From: Pantoea piersonii
Lineage (GTDB): Bacteria; Pseudomonadota; Gammaproteobacteria; Enterobacterales; Enterobacteriaceae
Length of the DNA stretch: 64,000 nucleotides
Direction: 5' to 3'
Assembly (NCBI RefSeq): GCF_003612015.1
Contig: NZ_RARB01000007.1
Span: 62,562 to 126,561, forward strand
Shown: one piece after another, positions 1 through 8,180 of the stretch
Numbering within the stretch: position 1 is the stretch's first letter
Layout: the number at the start of each line of letters is the position of its first letter
The notes under the pieces: generated by a model
The model's database searches: none
What the model saw: the letters and a program-made list of their open reading frames with translations, nothing else
Told to the model about the DNA's origin: nothing
Program-made: the position numbers and the translations under genes

Positions 1-1
1 G

Positions 2-985
2 CTGGCGTTCGGCGCTATCGTCGCGCCGACCGATCCGGTGCTGGCGAGCCTGATCTCCGTCAACGACGCGCGCGACGATGACGCGCTGCGCGTGGCGCTC
101 TCCAGCGAAGCGGGCATGAACGACGGCTCGGCGCTGCCGCTGCTGATCCTGGCGCTGCTGCTGTTTAACGGTGAAAGCCTGACCTGGAGCAGCTTTGGAC
201 ACTGGACCGCCGTCGAGGTGATCTGGGGCATCGGCGGCGGCCTGGGGCTGGGCTTTCTGTTCGGCCGTCTTGTTGGCGTGCTGGCGACGCGGCTGCGCAA
301 CGCGCACGGCGATGTGGCGCCCAGCGACTTTCTCGCGCTGGCGCTGATCGCGCTCAGCTATGCGGCGGCGGAAGCGCTGGGCGCGTCCGGCTTTCTGGCG
401 ACTTTCGCCGCAGGCGTCGGGCTGCGCCGCGCCGAGCTGCGCGTTTTCAAAAGTTTTCCCCCGGAAGAGCTGAGCGAAGAGCAGCGGGTGCTGCCCGCCG
501 AGGCGCTGGTCAATCCCAACAACCGTCTGGAGCATGCGGGCGAAAACGGCAATATGGTGAAATCGGTCGGGCTGGTCGTCAGCGATGCGCTCTCTTTTGG
601 TGATACGATTGAGCGTTTGCTGGCGGCGGCGATGATGGTGGTGCTGGGCGTGACGCTGGCCCACCACTGGAACCTCGACGGCGTTCTGTTGGGACTGGCA
701 TTATTTATCGTGGTGCGTCCGCTGGCGGTATGGCTGACGACGCTGCGCTGCGGCATTCCGGTGGTGCGACGCCTGCTGATAGGCTGGCTGGGTATTCGCG
801 GTATCGGCAGTATTAACTACATCGCCTTCGCCTGGGTACACGGCATGGCGGGCCAGCAGGCGGAAACAATGGTTGATATGGCGCTGACACTGGTGGTGTG
901 CAGCATCGTAATTCATGGCGTGACGGTGACGCCGCTGCTGAACTGGCGCTCGGCGCGCCTTTCCGCCCGGCAGAACGAAGAGTAG
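2..985 (+). CDS. Na+(K+)/H+ antiporter, CPA1/NhaP type (5' end outside window)
   Basis: The reading frame is open from base 2, so the true start lies upstream of the window. The first visible residues include GAIVAPTDPVLAS, the conserved T-D-P transmembrane motif of CPA1 monovalent cation/proton antiporters. About 327 codons are visible. Several hydrophobic segments follow, interrupted by a hydrophilic stretch of roughly 50 residues (about residues 150-195 of the visible part, bases 440-590), before the last four or five membrane helices. No C-terminal nucleotide-binding domain is present. Such proteins exchange cytoplasmic Na+ or K+ for protons across the inner membrane. The family call is firm, but the ion cannot be told from this fragment. 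The gene ends 28 bases before the next start and may be cotranscribed with it. Confidence 0.85.
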   Translation: MAFGAIVAPTDPVLASLISVNDARDDDALRVALSSEAGMNDGSALPLLILALLLFNGESLTWSSFGHWTAVEVIWGIGGGLGLGFLFGRLVGVLATRLRNAHGDVAPSDFLALALIALSYAAAEALGASGFLATFAAGVGLRRAELRVFKSFPPEELSEEQRVLPAEALVNPNNRLEHAGENGNMVKSVGLVVSDALSFGDTIERLLAAAMMVVLGVTLAHHWNLDGVLLGLALFIVVRPLAVWLTTLRCGIPVVRRLLIGWLGIRGIGSINYIAFAWVHGMAGQQAETMVDMALTLVVCSIVIHGVTVTPLLNWRSARLSARQNEE

Positions 986-1013
986 GCCGTCACAGGTTAA
1001 AACAGGAGTGGAT

Positions 1014-1364
1014 ATGAAAAAGTCGTTATTGATTTTACTGGGGATGCTGACTTCATCGGCCGCGCTGGCCGCTGACGATGGCACCAACATCCCGCAGGAA
1101 AATGTTTATGCCAGCAAGCTGTGCCATATCGTCAGCGGGGAAACTCAGGTCGGCACCGCGGATTCCTACGTGCAGAAAATGAAAAGCTACACGGCGATGA
1201 GCAAGTCCCCCAGCGCAATGAATCAGCCGTCGTTCGACGAGGATATCGCGAACGAGGTGGCAAATGCCTGGCTGCAGCTGGGAGAAGAGGAGCGGGGGAA
1301 ACTTCGCGCCGACGAACAGCAGTGCGAGCAGACGGTTATGACGCAGTTCCAGCAGGAAGATTAA
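1014..1364 (+). CDS. Small secreted/periplasmic protein of unknown function
   Basis: This encodes 116 residues beginning MKKSLLILLGMLTSSAALA, a clear Sec signal peptide with likely cleavage after ALA at residue 19-20. The ATG at 1014 is preferred over the in-frame GTG at 1008 because an AGGAG ribosome-binding site lies at 1003-1007 with proper spacing to the ATG. The mature part (about 96 residues) is polar and carries two cysteines (SKLCH and QQCEQ), which could form one disulfide. No domain was recognised. It follows the antiporter gene closely and is followed by a terminator-like hairpin. A periplasmic location is inferred from the signal peptide. No function is assigned. Confidence 0.75.
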   Translation: MKKSLLILLGMLTSSAALAADDGTNIPQENVYASKLCHIVSGETQVGTADSYVQKMKSYTAMSKSPSAMNQPSFDEDIANEVANAWLQLGEEERGKLRADEQQCEQTVMTQFQQED

Positions 1365-1384
1365 GCCTTTTTTCTGCTCTGCAT

Positions 1385-1411
1385 AAACGCGCCATCAGGG
1401 CGCGTTTTTTT
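1385..1411 (+). terminator. Rho-independent terminator after the small secreted protein gene
   Basis: A GC-rich stem, AACGCGCC then a short ATCA loop then GGGCGCGTT, runs straight into seven T residues. It lies about 20 bases past the stop at 1364, in the orientation that ends the antiporter/small-protein transcript. Confidence 0.8.
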
Positions 1412-1532
1412 GTGGCATTTTTCCCCAGATTGCGTACATAATCGCCAGCAATTGATACAGGTCACATAATAACAGCGCCGCCGCAGGCAGGCGCGTCTGA
1501 ATCAGCGTACTGGCATTGACTCAACGGGCATC

Positions 1533-2429
1533 ATGATCACGCGTCGACATTTTCTTTTGGGGTCCGGGGTCCTTCTCCTTTCTATGACCGCAGGCAAACT
1601 CTTTGCCCGCGATGAAGTCATTCCGCTGTGGCCGGACGAGCCGCCGGGCGGCGGCGGCCCGTCCGGGCCGCTGCGCGTGAACAAGCACGGCTCCTGGTCC
1701 AATATCGTCAGTCCGGCGATCCAGCGGTTTAAACCGGAAAACCCCAACGGGGAAGCTGTGCTGATCGCGGCGGGCGGCGGCTATAAATTTATCGGCATGG
1801 GGCGCGAAGCCTGGCCGGTGGCGCGCTGGCTGAACAGCAACGGTTATACCGCCTATGTGCTGAGCTATCGGCTGCCGGAAGAGAAGTGGCAGGCGGGGCA
1901 TCTTGCGCCGCTGCAGGACGCGCAGCGCGCCATTCGTCTGGTGCGTTCGTTTGAGCGTAAAGTGCATCTGCTGGGTTTTTCTGCCGGCGGACACCTGCTC
2001 GGCATGGCGGCGGCGCGGCCAGATTTCCGCTCCTACGAGATTCAGGATGAGCTGGATAATGTGGTGCCGAAAGCCGACAGCGTCGGCTTGATCTATCCGG
2101 TAATTACTCTGGAAGCGCCCTATACCCATACCACCACGCACCGCATTCTGGTAGGCAACGACGCGACGCCGGCGGAAGAGGCGAACTGGTCGGTACAGAA
2201 TTACGTAACCCGCAACTATCCGCCCACCTTTCTGGCGCAGGCGGAGGATGACCACATCTCTAACCCTCACAACACCGAGCTGATGCGCGATACCTGTCGG
2301 CGCAACCGCGTGCCGGTCGAGCTGATAGAGATCAGCCGCGGCGGCCACGGTTTCGGCCTTGGCACAGCCGGTACGCCTGCCGCTTTGTGGGATCAGGCCT
2401 ACGCGCGCTGGCTCGATCGCCTCGGCTAA
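1533..2429 (+). CDS. Tat-exported alpha/beta hydrolase (esterase-like)
   Basis: The protein has 298 residues. The N-terminus MITRRHFLLGSG followed by a hydrophobic stretch fits a twin-arginine (Tat) signal, so export to the periplasm is likely. The nucleophile elbow GFSAGG (about residue 149-154) and a late GGHGFG with the probable catalytic His (about residue 273) mark an alpha/beta hydrolase. A downstream acid occurs in AEDDH (about residue 239). The overall arrangement resembles the acetyl-xylan-esterase/BD-FAE-like dienelactone-hydrolase group. A proline/glycine-rich segment (WPDEPPGGGGPSGP) follows the signal, as in many exported members. The substrate is not predictable. The stop codon abuts the stop of the convergent bestrophin gene with no gap. 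Confidence 0.8.
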   Translation: MITRRHFLLGSGVLLLSMTAGKLFARDEVIPLWPDEPPGGGGPSGPLRVNKHGSWSNIVSPAIQRFKPENPNGEAVLIAAGGGYKFIGMGREAWPVARWLNSNGYTAYVLSYRLPEEKWQAGHLAPLQDAQRAIRLVRSFERKVHLLGFSAGGHLLGMAAARPDFRSYEIQDELDNVVPKADSVGLIYPVITLEAPYTHTTTHRILVGNDATPAEEANWSVQNYVTRNYPPTFLAQAEDDHISNPHNTELMRDTCRRNRVPVELIEISRGGHGFGLGTAGTPAALWDQAYARWLDRLG

Positions 2430-3344
2430 TCAGGTCAGCACCCGGCGGTTGTCGGGTTGCAGCGACGGCGGCAGCGGGAAGTCGTCGTTCATTTCCCGCA
2501 GGCTACGCTCAATGCCGATGCACAGCGCGTTGAGCGGCAAATCATTGGCCTCGACGCCGAAGGGATCTTCCAGTTCTTCCGACACTGATTCCAGCGCCAG
2601 AAAGGTGTAGGAGATAAACATCGAGACCAGCGGCGTCATGCCGTGCAGATCGCTCACCAGCGCAAACGGCAATAGCGTGCAAAACAGCGAGACCGTGCGG
2701 TGCAGGATCAGCGAGTAGGCAAAGGGGATCGGCGTTGAGGCGATGCGCTCACAGCCGCCCAGCACCAGCGACAGGTGGTTAAGGTTCTCATCCATGCTCT
2801 GCCAGAGGATATCGGACACCTTGCCTTGCTGACGCTGTTCGCCCAGCCATTTGCCCATGCACAGCAGCGCACGGCTGGCGGGCATCGGGCTGTTGATCAC
2901 TTCCTCGCGCCAGCGTAACGGCAGCAAACGCATCAAATCTTCATGCGGATCGCTGTTGCGTAGCTGATGCTTCATGCTGTAGCTGAACGCCATCTGCAGC
3001 GCCGCAAACTCATGCGCTTTCTCCGCGTCCAGCGGCACGCTCTTTACCTGACGCAGCAGCGAGCGATGGGTGATAAGCATGCTTCCCCAGAGCGTGCGCG
3101 CTTCGGTAAAACGCGCATAGCTGGCGTTGTTGCGAAAGCCGAGAAAGATCGCCAGCGCCACGCCGAGCAGGCTGAAGGGCGCGGTAGTAAGATGGACGCT
3201 GAGCGATTCGTACCATTGAAAGCAGACGATGGCGATAATCGACATCACCAGGTTTAACGACAGGCGGAAACCGATTTTCGGCAACACCGAACCGTGCCAG
3301 CCCAGCAGCCGACGGAACCAGTGCTGATAAGGACGAACAATCAT
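2430..3344 (-). CDS. yneE: Bestrophin-family channel protein YneE
   Basis: The 304-residue inner-membrane protein matches the usual length of YneE (UPF0187/bestrophin family). The N-terminus MIVRPYQHWFRRLLGWHGS and the following helices (about residues 25-45 and 55-75, including FLGFRNNASYARFTEAR) are typical. Two further hydrophobic segments fall around residues 205-245. Bacterial bestrophins form pentameric ion channels, with some homologues cation-selective. The physiological role of YneE is not established. The gene is convergent with the upstream hydrolase and their stop codons are directly adjacent (2427-2429 and 2430-2432). Confidence 0.88.
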   Translation of the reverse strand: MIVRPYQHWFRRLLGWHGSVLPKIGFRLSLNLVMSIIAIVCFQWYESLSVHLTTAPFSLLGVALAIFLGFRNNASYARFTEARTLWGSMLITHRSLLRQVKSVPLDAEKAHEFAALQMAFSYSMKHQLRNSDPHEDLMRLLPLRWREEVINSPMPASRALLCMGKWLGEQRQQGKVSDILWQSMDENLNHLSLVLGGCERIASTPIPFAYSLILHRTVSLFCTLLPFALVSDLHGMTPLVSMFISYTFLALESVSEELEDPFGVEANDLPLNALCIGIERSLREMNDDFPLPPSLQPDNRRVLT

Positions 3345-3577
3345 ATTGAATGCGATGCGAAGGTTATTTTTGTGTTTTAAGCCTACGCCGACAGAAGATT
3401 GAAGGCGAGTTTTCGCGTGCTTTTTCCGTTTCCATCTTAAAAATCTTTTACATATCAGTCTTCTAAAATAAACTTCAACAACTTGTAAAATTCTTTCCGT
3501 TATCTCTTAACGGCCAGGCTACGTAAAGTTCATCTCAACGGAAACACAACATTCATCCCCTTGAGAGGAACACAATA

Positions 3578-4219
3578 ATGTCTAAATTCGACCTGCTGGA
3601 CCCGCAAAACTCAACGCTGATTTTCATCGACCACCAGCCGCAGATGTCTTTTGGCGTCGCAAATATCGATCGTCAGCAGCTTAAAAATAATACCGTTGCC
3701 CTGGCCAAGGCAGGAAAAATCTTTAACGTGCCGGTGATTTATACCTCGGTCGAAACCGAAAGCTTTAGCGGCTATATCTGGCCGGAACTGCTGGCGGTAC
3801 ATCCAGAGTCGAAGCCGATCGAACGTACCTCAATGAATTCATGGGAAGACGCGCAGTTTGTCGAAGCGGTTGAGAAAACCGGGCGCAAAAAGCTGATTAT
3901 CTCCGCGCTCTGGACCGAGGTCTGTCTGACGTTTCCGGCGCTGATGGCAATGAAAGAGGGCTATGAGGTGTATGTGGTGACGGATACGTCCGGCGGCACC
4001 AGCGTGGACGCCCATGAGCGCTCGGTGCAGCGTATGGTGCAGGCTGGCGCCATTCCGGTCACCTGGCAGCAGGTACTGCTTGAGTACCAGCGCGACTGGT
4101 CACGCAAAGAGACCTACGACGCGGTGATGGATCTGGTGCGCGAACACAGCGGCGCGTACGGCATGGGTGTGGATTACGCCTATACCATGGTGCACAAGGC
4201 GCCAGCGCGCCAGGCCTGA
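3578..4219 (+). CDS. Isochorismatase-family hydrolase (YcaC-like)
   Basis: The product has 213 residues. The start ATG follows a GAGAGGAA ribosome-binding site. The N-terminal segment has the family's catalytic Asp in FIDHQPQMSF (about residue 18). The C-terminal half has ALWTEVCLTFPALMA, in which the Cys (about residue 115) stands at the nucleophile position of isochorismatase/nicotinamidase-like hydrolases. The YcaC subgroup usually has about 208 residues, and its substrate is unknown. The gene stands alone. The AT-rich 230-bp leader upstream (3345-3577) presumably carries its promoter, but no specific site was identified. Confidence 0.85.
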   Translation: MSKFDLLDPQNSTLIFIDHQPQMSFGVANIDRQQLKNNTVALAKAGKIFNVPVIYTSVETESFSGYIWPELLAVHPESKPIERTSMNSWEDAQFVEAVEKTGRKKLIISALWTEVCLTFPALMAMKEGYEVYVVTDTSGGTSVDAHERSVQRMVQAGAIPVTWQQVLLEYQRDWSRKETYDAVMDLVREHSGAYGMGVDYAYTMVHKAPARQA

Positions 4220-4422
4220 ATGCCTCTCTCTTCTTGCCAGGCTAGTTAGTCAGGCAGCAGCGTAAAATTCATTTTCAACAGTGAAGGCCCAGTCTGGGCT
4301 TTCACTGTGCTGTTTCTGGTTTACAGGTGTAGATAGCGGGCGCTGGCGCGCTTAGCGGTATCGCGAATGACTGTTTTTTCAGACGCAGGAAAGATGAAGA
4401 GAGAACAGAAGGGGGCGCACTG
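4220..4422. other. Intergenic stretch with a near-perfect dyad
   Basis: Past the YcaC-like gene the only obvious structure is a 14-bp inverted repeat at 4279-4292 and 4294-4307 (CAGTGAAGGCCCAG against CTGGGCTTTCACTG, with one G-T-type mismatch). It has essentially no loop and no T-run beyond it. It may be a terminator-like cruciform or a protein-binding site. The rest up to 4422 may include decayed upstream sequence of the Rpn remnant that follows. Confidence 0.4.
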
Positions 4423-4598
4423 ATGACTATTGCAGAACAGCTAAAACAGGAAGGGCGTAAAGAAGAAAAGTTAGAGGGCAAGCCTGAAGCCAGACTCGAG
4501 GTTGCGTGCAGCCTGCTGAAAATGAATATGCCGCGCGAGCAATTTTACAAGCCACCGGGCTGACAGAAGAGCAGCTGAGTCGCATTCAGGCAGATTGA
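4423..4598 (+). pseudogene. Remnant of an Rpn/YhgA-like recombination-promoting nuclease, 3' end only, frameshifted
   Basis: From 4423 the DNA reads MTIAEQLKQEGRKEEKLEG, the hallmark C-terminal region of Rpn (YhgA-like, PD-(D/E)XK) proteins. In the same frame it is preceded by GAL, as in intact members (..ALMTIAEQL). After MPREQ the frame breaks and stops at 4561. Adding one A near 4539 restores EQILQATGLTEEQLSRIQAD and a stop at 4596-4598, the normal ending of the family. The roughly 200-residue nuclease domain is absent upstream. This is therefore a 5'-deleted relic with a one-base deletion and no function expected. The conclusion rests on recognising the characteristic tail, not on an alignment. 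Confidence 0.75.
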
Positions 4599-4657
4599 TG
4601 GACGCCTGAAACCCTGCCAACAAACAGACATAGCAAAAACCGGCTCGCTAAAAGTCA

Positions 4658-4680
4658 AAAGCCCGCCGAAAGCGGGCTTT
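4658..4680 (-). terminator. Rho-independent terminator of gor
   Basis: A stem of AAAGCCCGC/GCGGGCTTT with a CGAAA loop. Read on the minus strand, it is followed by TTTTGACTTTT. It sits 34 bases past the gor stop codon. Confidence 0.8.
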
Positions 4681-4713
4681 GTGATGCGTGCCTGACCAGG
4701 CTATACGCCTCTG

Positions 4714-6066
4714 TTAGCGCATAGTGACAAACTCTTCTGCCGCGGTCGGGTGGATCGCCACCGTATTGTCGAAGTCTTTTTTGGTCGCGCCCATTTTCAG
4801 CGCTACCGCGAAGCCTTGCAGCATCTCATCCATACCTGAACCGATACCGTGAATGCCGACGATTTTCTCATCCGCACCGACGCATACCAGCTTCATGCGG
4901 CACGGCTGACGGTGCTGCGTGACGGCGGTATACATGGCGGTGAAGGAGGATTTATACACTTTTACCTGGTCATCGCCATACTGCTCGCGCGCCTGCGGCT
5001 CGGTAAGGCCGACGGTGCCGATCGGCGGGTGGCTGAATACCACGGTCGGAACGTTGCTGTAATCCAGATGCTCGTCCGGCTTGTTGTTAAACAGGCGCTC
5101 CGAGAGACGGCGCCCCGCCGCAACCGCAACCGGCGTCAGCTCTACTGCGCCGGTATTATCGCCCACCGCATAGATACCGCTGATGTTGGTGTTCTGATAC
5201 TTGTCGACGTTGATATAGCCTTTCTCGTTCAGCTCCACGCCGGTTACCGCCAGATTCAGGTTATCGGTCGCCGGTTCGCGGCCGATCGCCCATACCAGGC
5301 AGTCTACGGTCTGTTCGCGCCCGTCTTCCAGCTGCAGCGTCAGGCTGCCGTCGGCGTTCTTGATTACCGCTTTCGGCACCGCATGGGTGTGCAGCGTCGG
5401 GCCTTCGGCGTTCATGACTTCTACCAGCGTGTCGGTGATCAGCGGATCGAAGCTGCGCAGCGGCGCGTGCTTACGCACAAACAGATGCGTTTCTGAGCCC
5501 AGCGCGTTGACCACGCCCGCCAGTTCAACGGCGATATAGCCTGCGCCGATCACTGCGGTACGCTTCGGCAGCGCGTCCAGCTCAAAGAAACCGTCAGAGT
5601 CGATGCCGTACTCGGCACCCGGCACCGCTGGATGGCTCGGACGGCCGCCCGTGGCGATCAAAATATGATCGGCGGTAATGCGCTCGCCGTTGACTTCCAC
5701 CGTATGGGCGTCAACAAAGCGGGCGAAGCCTTTGATTACGTCGACATTATTTTTACCCAGCACGTTGTCGTAGGAGGTGTGGATGCGGTCGATATAGGCG
5801 CTGCGGTTTTTCACCAGCGTCTTCCAGTCGAAATGGTTTACCGTCGTATCGAAGCCGTAATCCGGACCGTACAGGTGGATAGCCTCAGCGATCTGCGCCG
5901 CATGCCACATCACTTTCTTCGGAACACAACCCACATTTACGCAGGTGCCGCCCAGCTCTTTGGCTTCGATCAGCGCGCATTTCTGGCCATACATGGCGGC
6001 ACGGTTAATCGAGGCGATACCGCCGCTGCCGCCGCCAATGGCGAGATAGTCATAATGTCGTGTCAT
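4714..6066 (-). CDS. gor: Glutathione reductase
   Basis: The protein has 450 residues, the same length as E. coli Gor, starting [19 protein letters not shown]. The reading frame stays open about 100 codons further upstream, but that part has no family similarity and crosses the promoter, so the ATG at 6066 is chosen. Visible features are the FAD-binding GGGSGG (about residue 11), the redox-active disulfide [13 protein letters not shown] (Cys about 42 and 47), an NADPH-binding [11 protein letters not shown] (about 174) and the C-terminal HPTAAEEF with the active-site His-Glu pair. The enzyme reduces glutathione disulfide with NADPH in the cytoplasm. It is divergent from rbn with a 124-bp shared promoter region. 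Confidence 0.97.
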   Translation of the reverse strand: MTRHYDYLAIGGGSGGIASINRAAMYGQKCALIEAKELGGTCVNVGCVPKKVMWHAAQIAEAIHLYGPDYGFDTTVNHFDWKTLVKNRSAYIDRIHTSYDNVLGKNNVDVIKGFARFVDAHTVEVNGERITADHILIATGGRPSHPAVPGAEYGIDSDGFFELDALPKRTAVIGAGYIAVELAGVVNALGSETHLFVRKHAPLRSFDPLITDTLVEVMNAEGPTLHTHAVPKAVIKNADGSLTLQLEDGREQTVDCLVWAIGREPATDNLNLAVTGVELNEKGYINVDKYQNTNISGIYAVGDNTGAVELTPVAVAAGRRLSERLFNNKPDEHLDYSNVPTVVFSHPPIGTVGLTEPQAREQYGDDQVKVYKSSFTAMYTAVTQHRQPCRMKLVCVGADEKIVGIHGIGSGMDEMLQGFAVALKMGATKKDFDNTVAIHPTAAEEFVTMR

Positions 6067-6190
6067 GGTGTGTCCATCCGGTTGCAAGAGTTTGGTCGGG
6101 ATTGTAACGCTGAGAGCCGAAACGGCGCAAAGATTGCGCCTATGATTGTAATAGGGTTGAATTCTCCCATTACTGACAGGGAAGCATAGC

Positions 6191-7102
6191 ATGCAGCTTA
6201 CATTTCTCGGCACGGGCGCCGGCGCGCCTGGCCTGCAACGCAACGTCACCTCCATCGCTTTTACCTGGTCGTCGCGCGGCGATACCTGGCTATTCGACTG
6301 CGGCGAAGGGACGCAGCTCCAGTACATGCGTTCGCCGCTTAAGCCGAGCCGCATGAACAAAATTTTCATCACGCATCTGCACGGCGATCATATTTTCGGC
6401 CTGCCTGGGTTGCTGACCAGCCGCTCTATGGGCGGCATCACCGAGCCGCTGACCATTTACGGGCCGGAAGGCATCAAACGCTTTGTCGAAACGGCGCTGT
6501 CGCTGAGCGGCTCCTACACCGACTATCCGCTGGAGATTATTGAGATCGAGGCGGGTCTGGTGCTTGACGACGGCGAGTTCCGCGTCAGCGCCTGGCCGCT
6601 GCTGCATCCAGTACCCTGTTTCGGCTACCGGATTGAACAGCACGATAAGCCGGGGTTTCTCGACGCGGCGCGTCTGAAAGAGGAGGGCGTGCCGCGCGGT
6701 CCCTGGTATCAGCAGCTAAAAGCGGGAGAGGCCGTGACGCTGGAGGATGGCCGGGTGATTAACGGCGCGGATTATCTTGGCCCGGCGACCCGAGGCAAAA
6801 CCCTGGCGATTTTCGGCGATACCGCGCCGACGCCGATGGCGCTGCAGCTGGCGGCCGATGTCGATCTGATGGTGCATGAAACCACGCTGGAGGCGGCCTT
6901 GCAGGAGAAGGCCAACGGACGCGGCCACTCCACGACGCTGCAGGCGGCACAGGTGGCGAAAGAAGCGGGCGCAAAGCGCCTTATCGCCACGCATTTCAGT
7001 TCGCGCTATCTGCCGCGCGATATGCCGCGTTTGCTGGAGGAGTGCCGCTCGGTATTTCCGAATACCGAGCTGGCACAGGATCTGGCAGTGTTTACGCTGT
7101 AA
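6191..7102 (+). CDS. rbn: Ribonuclease BN/Z (tRNA 3'-processing endonuclease)
   Basis: The 303-residue metallo-beta-lactamase-fold protein has the zinc motif [13 protein letters not shown] (about residue 63), an upstream FDCGEGTQ, a downstream FGDTAPT with the metal-bridging Asp (about residue 212), and a C-terminal ATHFSSRY (His about residue 270). Length and order match RNase Z/RNase BN (ElaC), which cleaves 3' of the discriminator in tRNA precursors. In E. coli the gene is not beside gor, so this is a different arrangement. It ends 12 bases before the stop of convergent rlmJ. Confidence 0.93.
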   Translation: MQLTFLGTGAGAPGLQRNVTSIAFTWSSRGDTWLFDCGEGTQLQYMRSPLKPSRMNKIFITHLHGDHIFGLPGLLTSRSMGGITEPLTIYGPEGIKRFVETALSLSGSYTDYPLEIIEIEAGLVLDDGEFRVSAWPLLHPVPCFGYRIEQHDKPGFLDAARLKEEGVPRGPWYQQLKAGEAVTLEDGRVINGADYLGPATRGKTLAIFGDTAPTPMALQLAADVDLMVHETTLEAALQEKANGRGHSTTLQAAQVAKEAGAKRLIATHFSSRYLPRDMPRLLEECRSVFPNTELAQDLAVFTL

Positions 7103-7114
7103 AACCTGACGGGC

Positions 7115-7957
7115 TTATTCCGGTACGATCTGCGTCACGCTGGTGTGGCCGGTTCCGGCAGGCACCAGCTTCTGGTGCAGCCAGGGCAGCAGATCGTTCA
7201 TCTGCTGCGCCAGCTTCCATGGCGGGTTGACGACAATCATGCCCGATGCGGTCATGCCGCGCTGATCGCTGTCGGGACGGACCGCCAGCTCAATCTGCAG
7301 AATATTGCGGATGCCGGTCGCTTCGAGGTCGCGCAGCATATGCTTGATCTGCTGACGCAGCACCACCGGATACCAGAGCGCGAAAACGCCGGTAGCGAAG
7401 CGCTTGTGGCCTTCATGGATCGCTTTCACCACCGCCTGATAGTCGCTTTTCAGCTCGTAAGGCGGATCGATCAGGATCAGACCGCGACGGGTCGGCGGCG
7501 GCAGTTTCGCCTTCAGCTGCTGATAGCCGTCGGCGCGCTCTACGCGGGCGCGGCTGTCCTTCAGGAACTCACCGCGCAGCAGCGGGAAATCGCTGGGGTG
7601 CAGCTCAGTAAGCTGCAGTTTATCCTCTGCACGCAGCAGATAGCGCGCGATAAGCGGCGAGCCGGGATAGTAGCGCAGCGTACCGCCGGGATTGAGATCG
7701 CGAATGGCGTTGAGGTAAGGCTTGAGCAGGTCCGGCGCGTCCGGCTGCTGCCAGATACGGGCGATGCCTTCCAGATATTCGCCGGTCCGTTCGGCGTGTT
7801 CGCCGCTCAGCAGATAGCGGCCTGCGCCGGCATGGCTGTCGAGGTAGAGGAACGGTTTTTCTTTCTCTTTCAGCGCGCTGATGATCAGGCTCTGTACGGT
7901 GTGTTTCAGCACGTCGGCATGGTTGCCGGCGTGAAAACTGTGGCGATAGCTCAGCAT
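7115..7957 (-). CDS. rlmJ: 23S rRNA m6A2030 methyltransferase
   Basis: The product has 280 residues from MLSYRHSFHAGNHADVLKH, identical in length to E. coli RlmJ. The frame extends 91 codons upstream, but the extension runs across the prlC leader and is not credible. The methyltransferase features are the S-adenosylmethionine region YLDSHAGAGRYLL (about residue 50) and the catalytic DPPYE (about residue 164), the D/N-P-P-Y signature of N6-adenine methyltransferases. The enzyme methylates A2030 of 23S rRNA before 50S assembly. It is divergent from prlC, with 223 bp between starts, the same neighbour relationship as in E. coli. Confidence 0.95.
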   Translation of the reverse strand: MLSYRHSFHAGNHADVLKHTVQSLIISALKEKEKPFLYLDSHAGAGRYLLSGEHAERTGEYLEGIARIWQQPDAPDLLKPYLNAIRDLNPGGTLRYYPGSPLIARYLLRAEDKLQLTELHPSDFPLLRGEFLKDSRARVERADGYQQLKAKLPPPTRRGLILIDPPYELKSDYQAVVKAIHEGHKRFATGVFALWYPVVLRQQIKHMLRDLEATGIRNILQIELAVRPDSDQRGMTASGMIVVNPPWKLAQQMNDLLPWLHQKLVPAGTGHTSVTQIVPE

Positions 7958-8180
7958 AACAGTGGGGATTCCGCGGTTGCGTAAAAAGGCGTACTGCAAG
8001 TAAGCGGGATTATACCTGCTGAAGGCGAAAAATGCTGGCCGATTCTCCGTCGCGAACCTTCCCGAGTCGATTCTTCGCCGCTCAGCCTGGGTGGCATTGA
8101 TTTTCGCTACACTTAGCCGCATGTTAGTACGATTGCGTTGCGCGCCCCGCGCGCCCCATACATTGAACAAGGACTGCGCT

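Noticed and set aside
6067-6372. Upstream extension of gor by about 100 codons
   Set aside because: The extension overlaps rbn, crosses the shared promoter, and the family N-terminus begins at the ATG at 6066.
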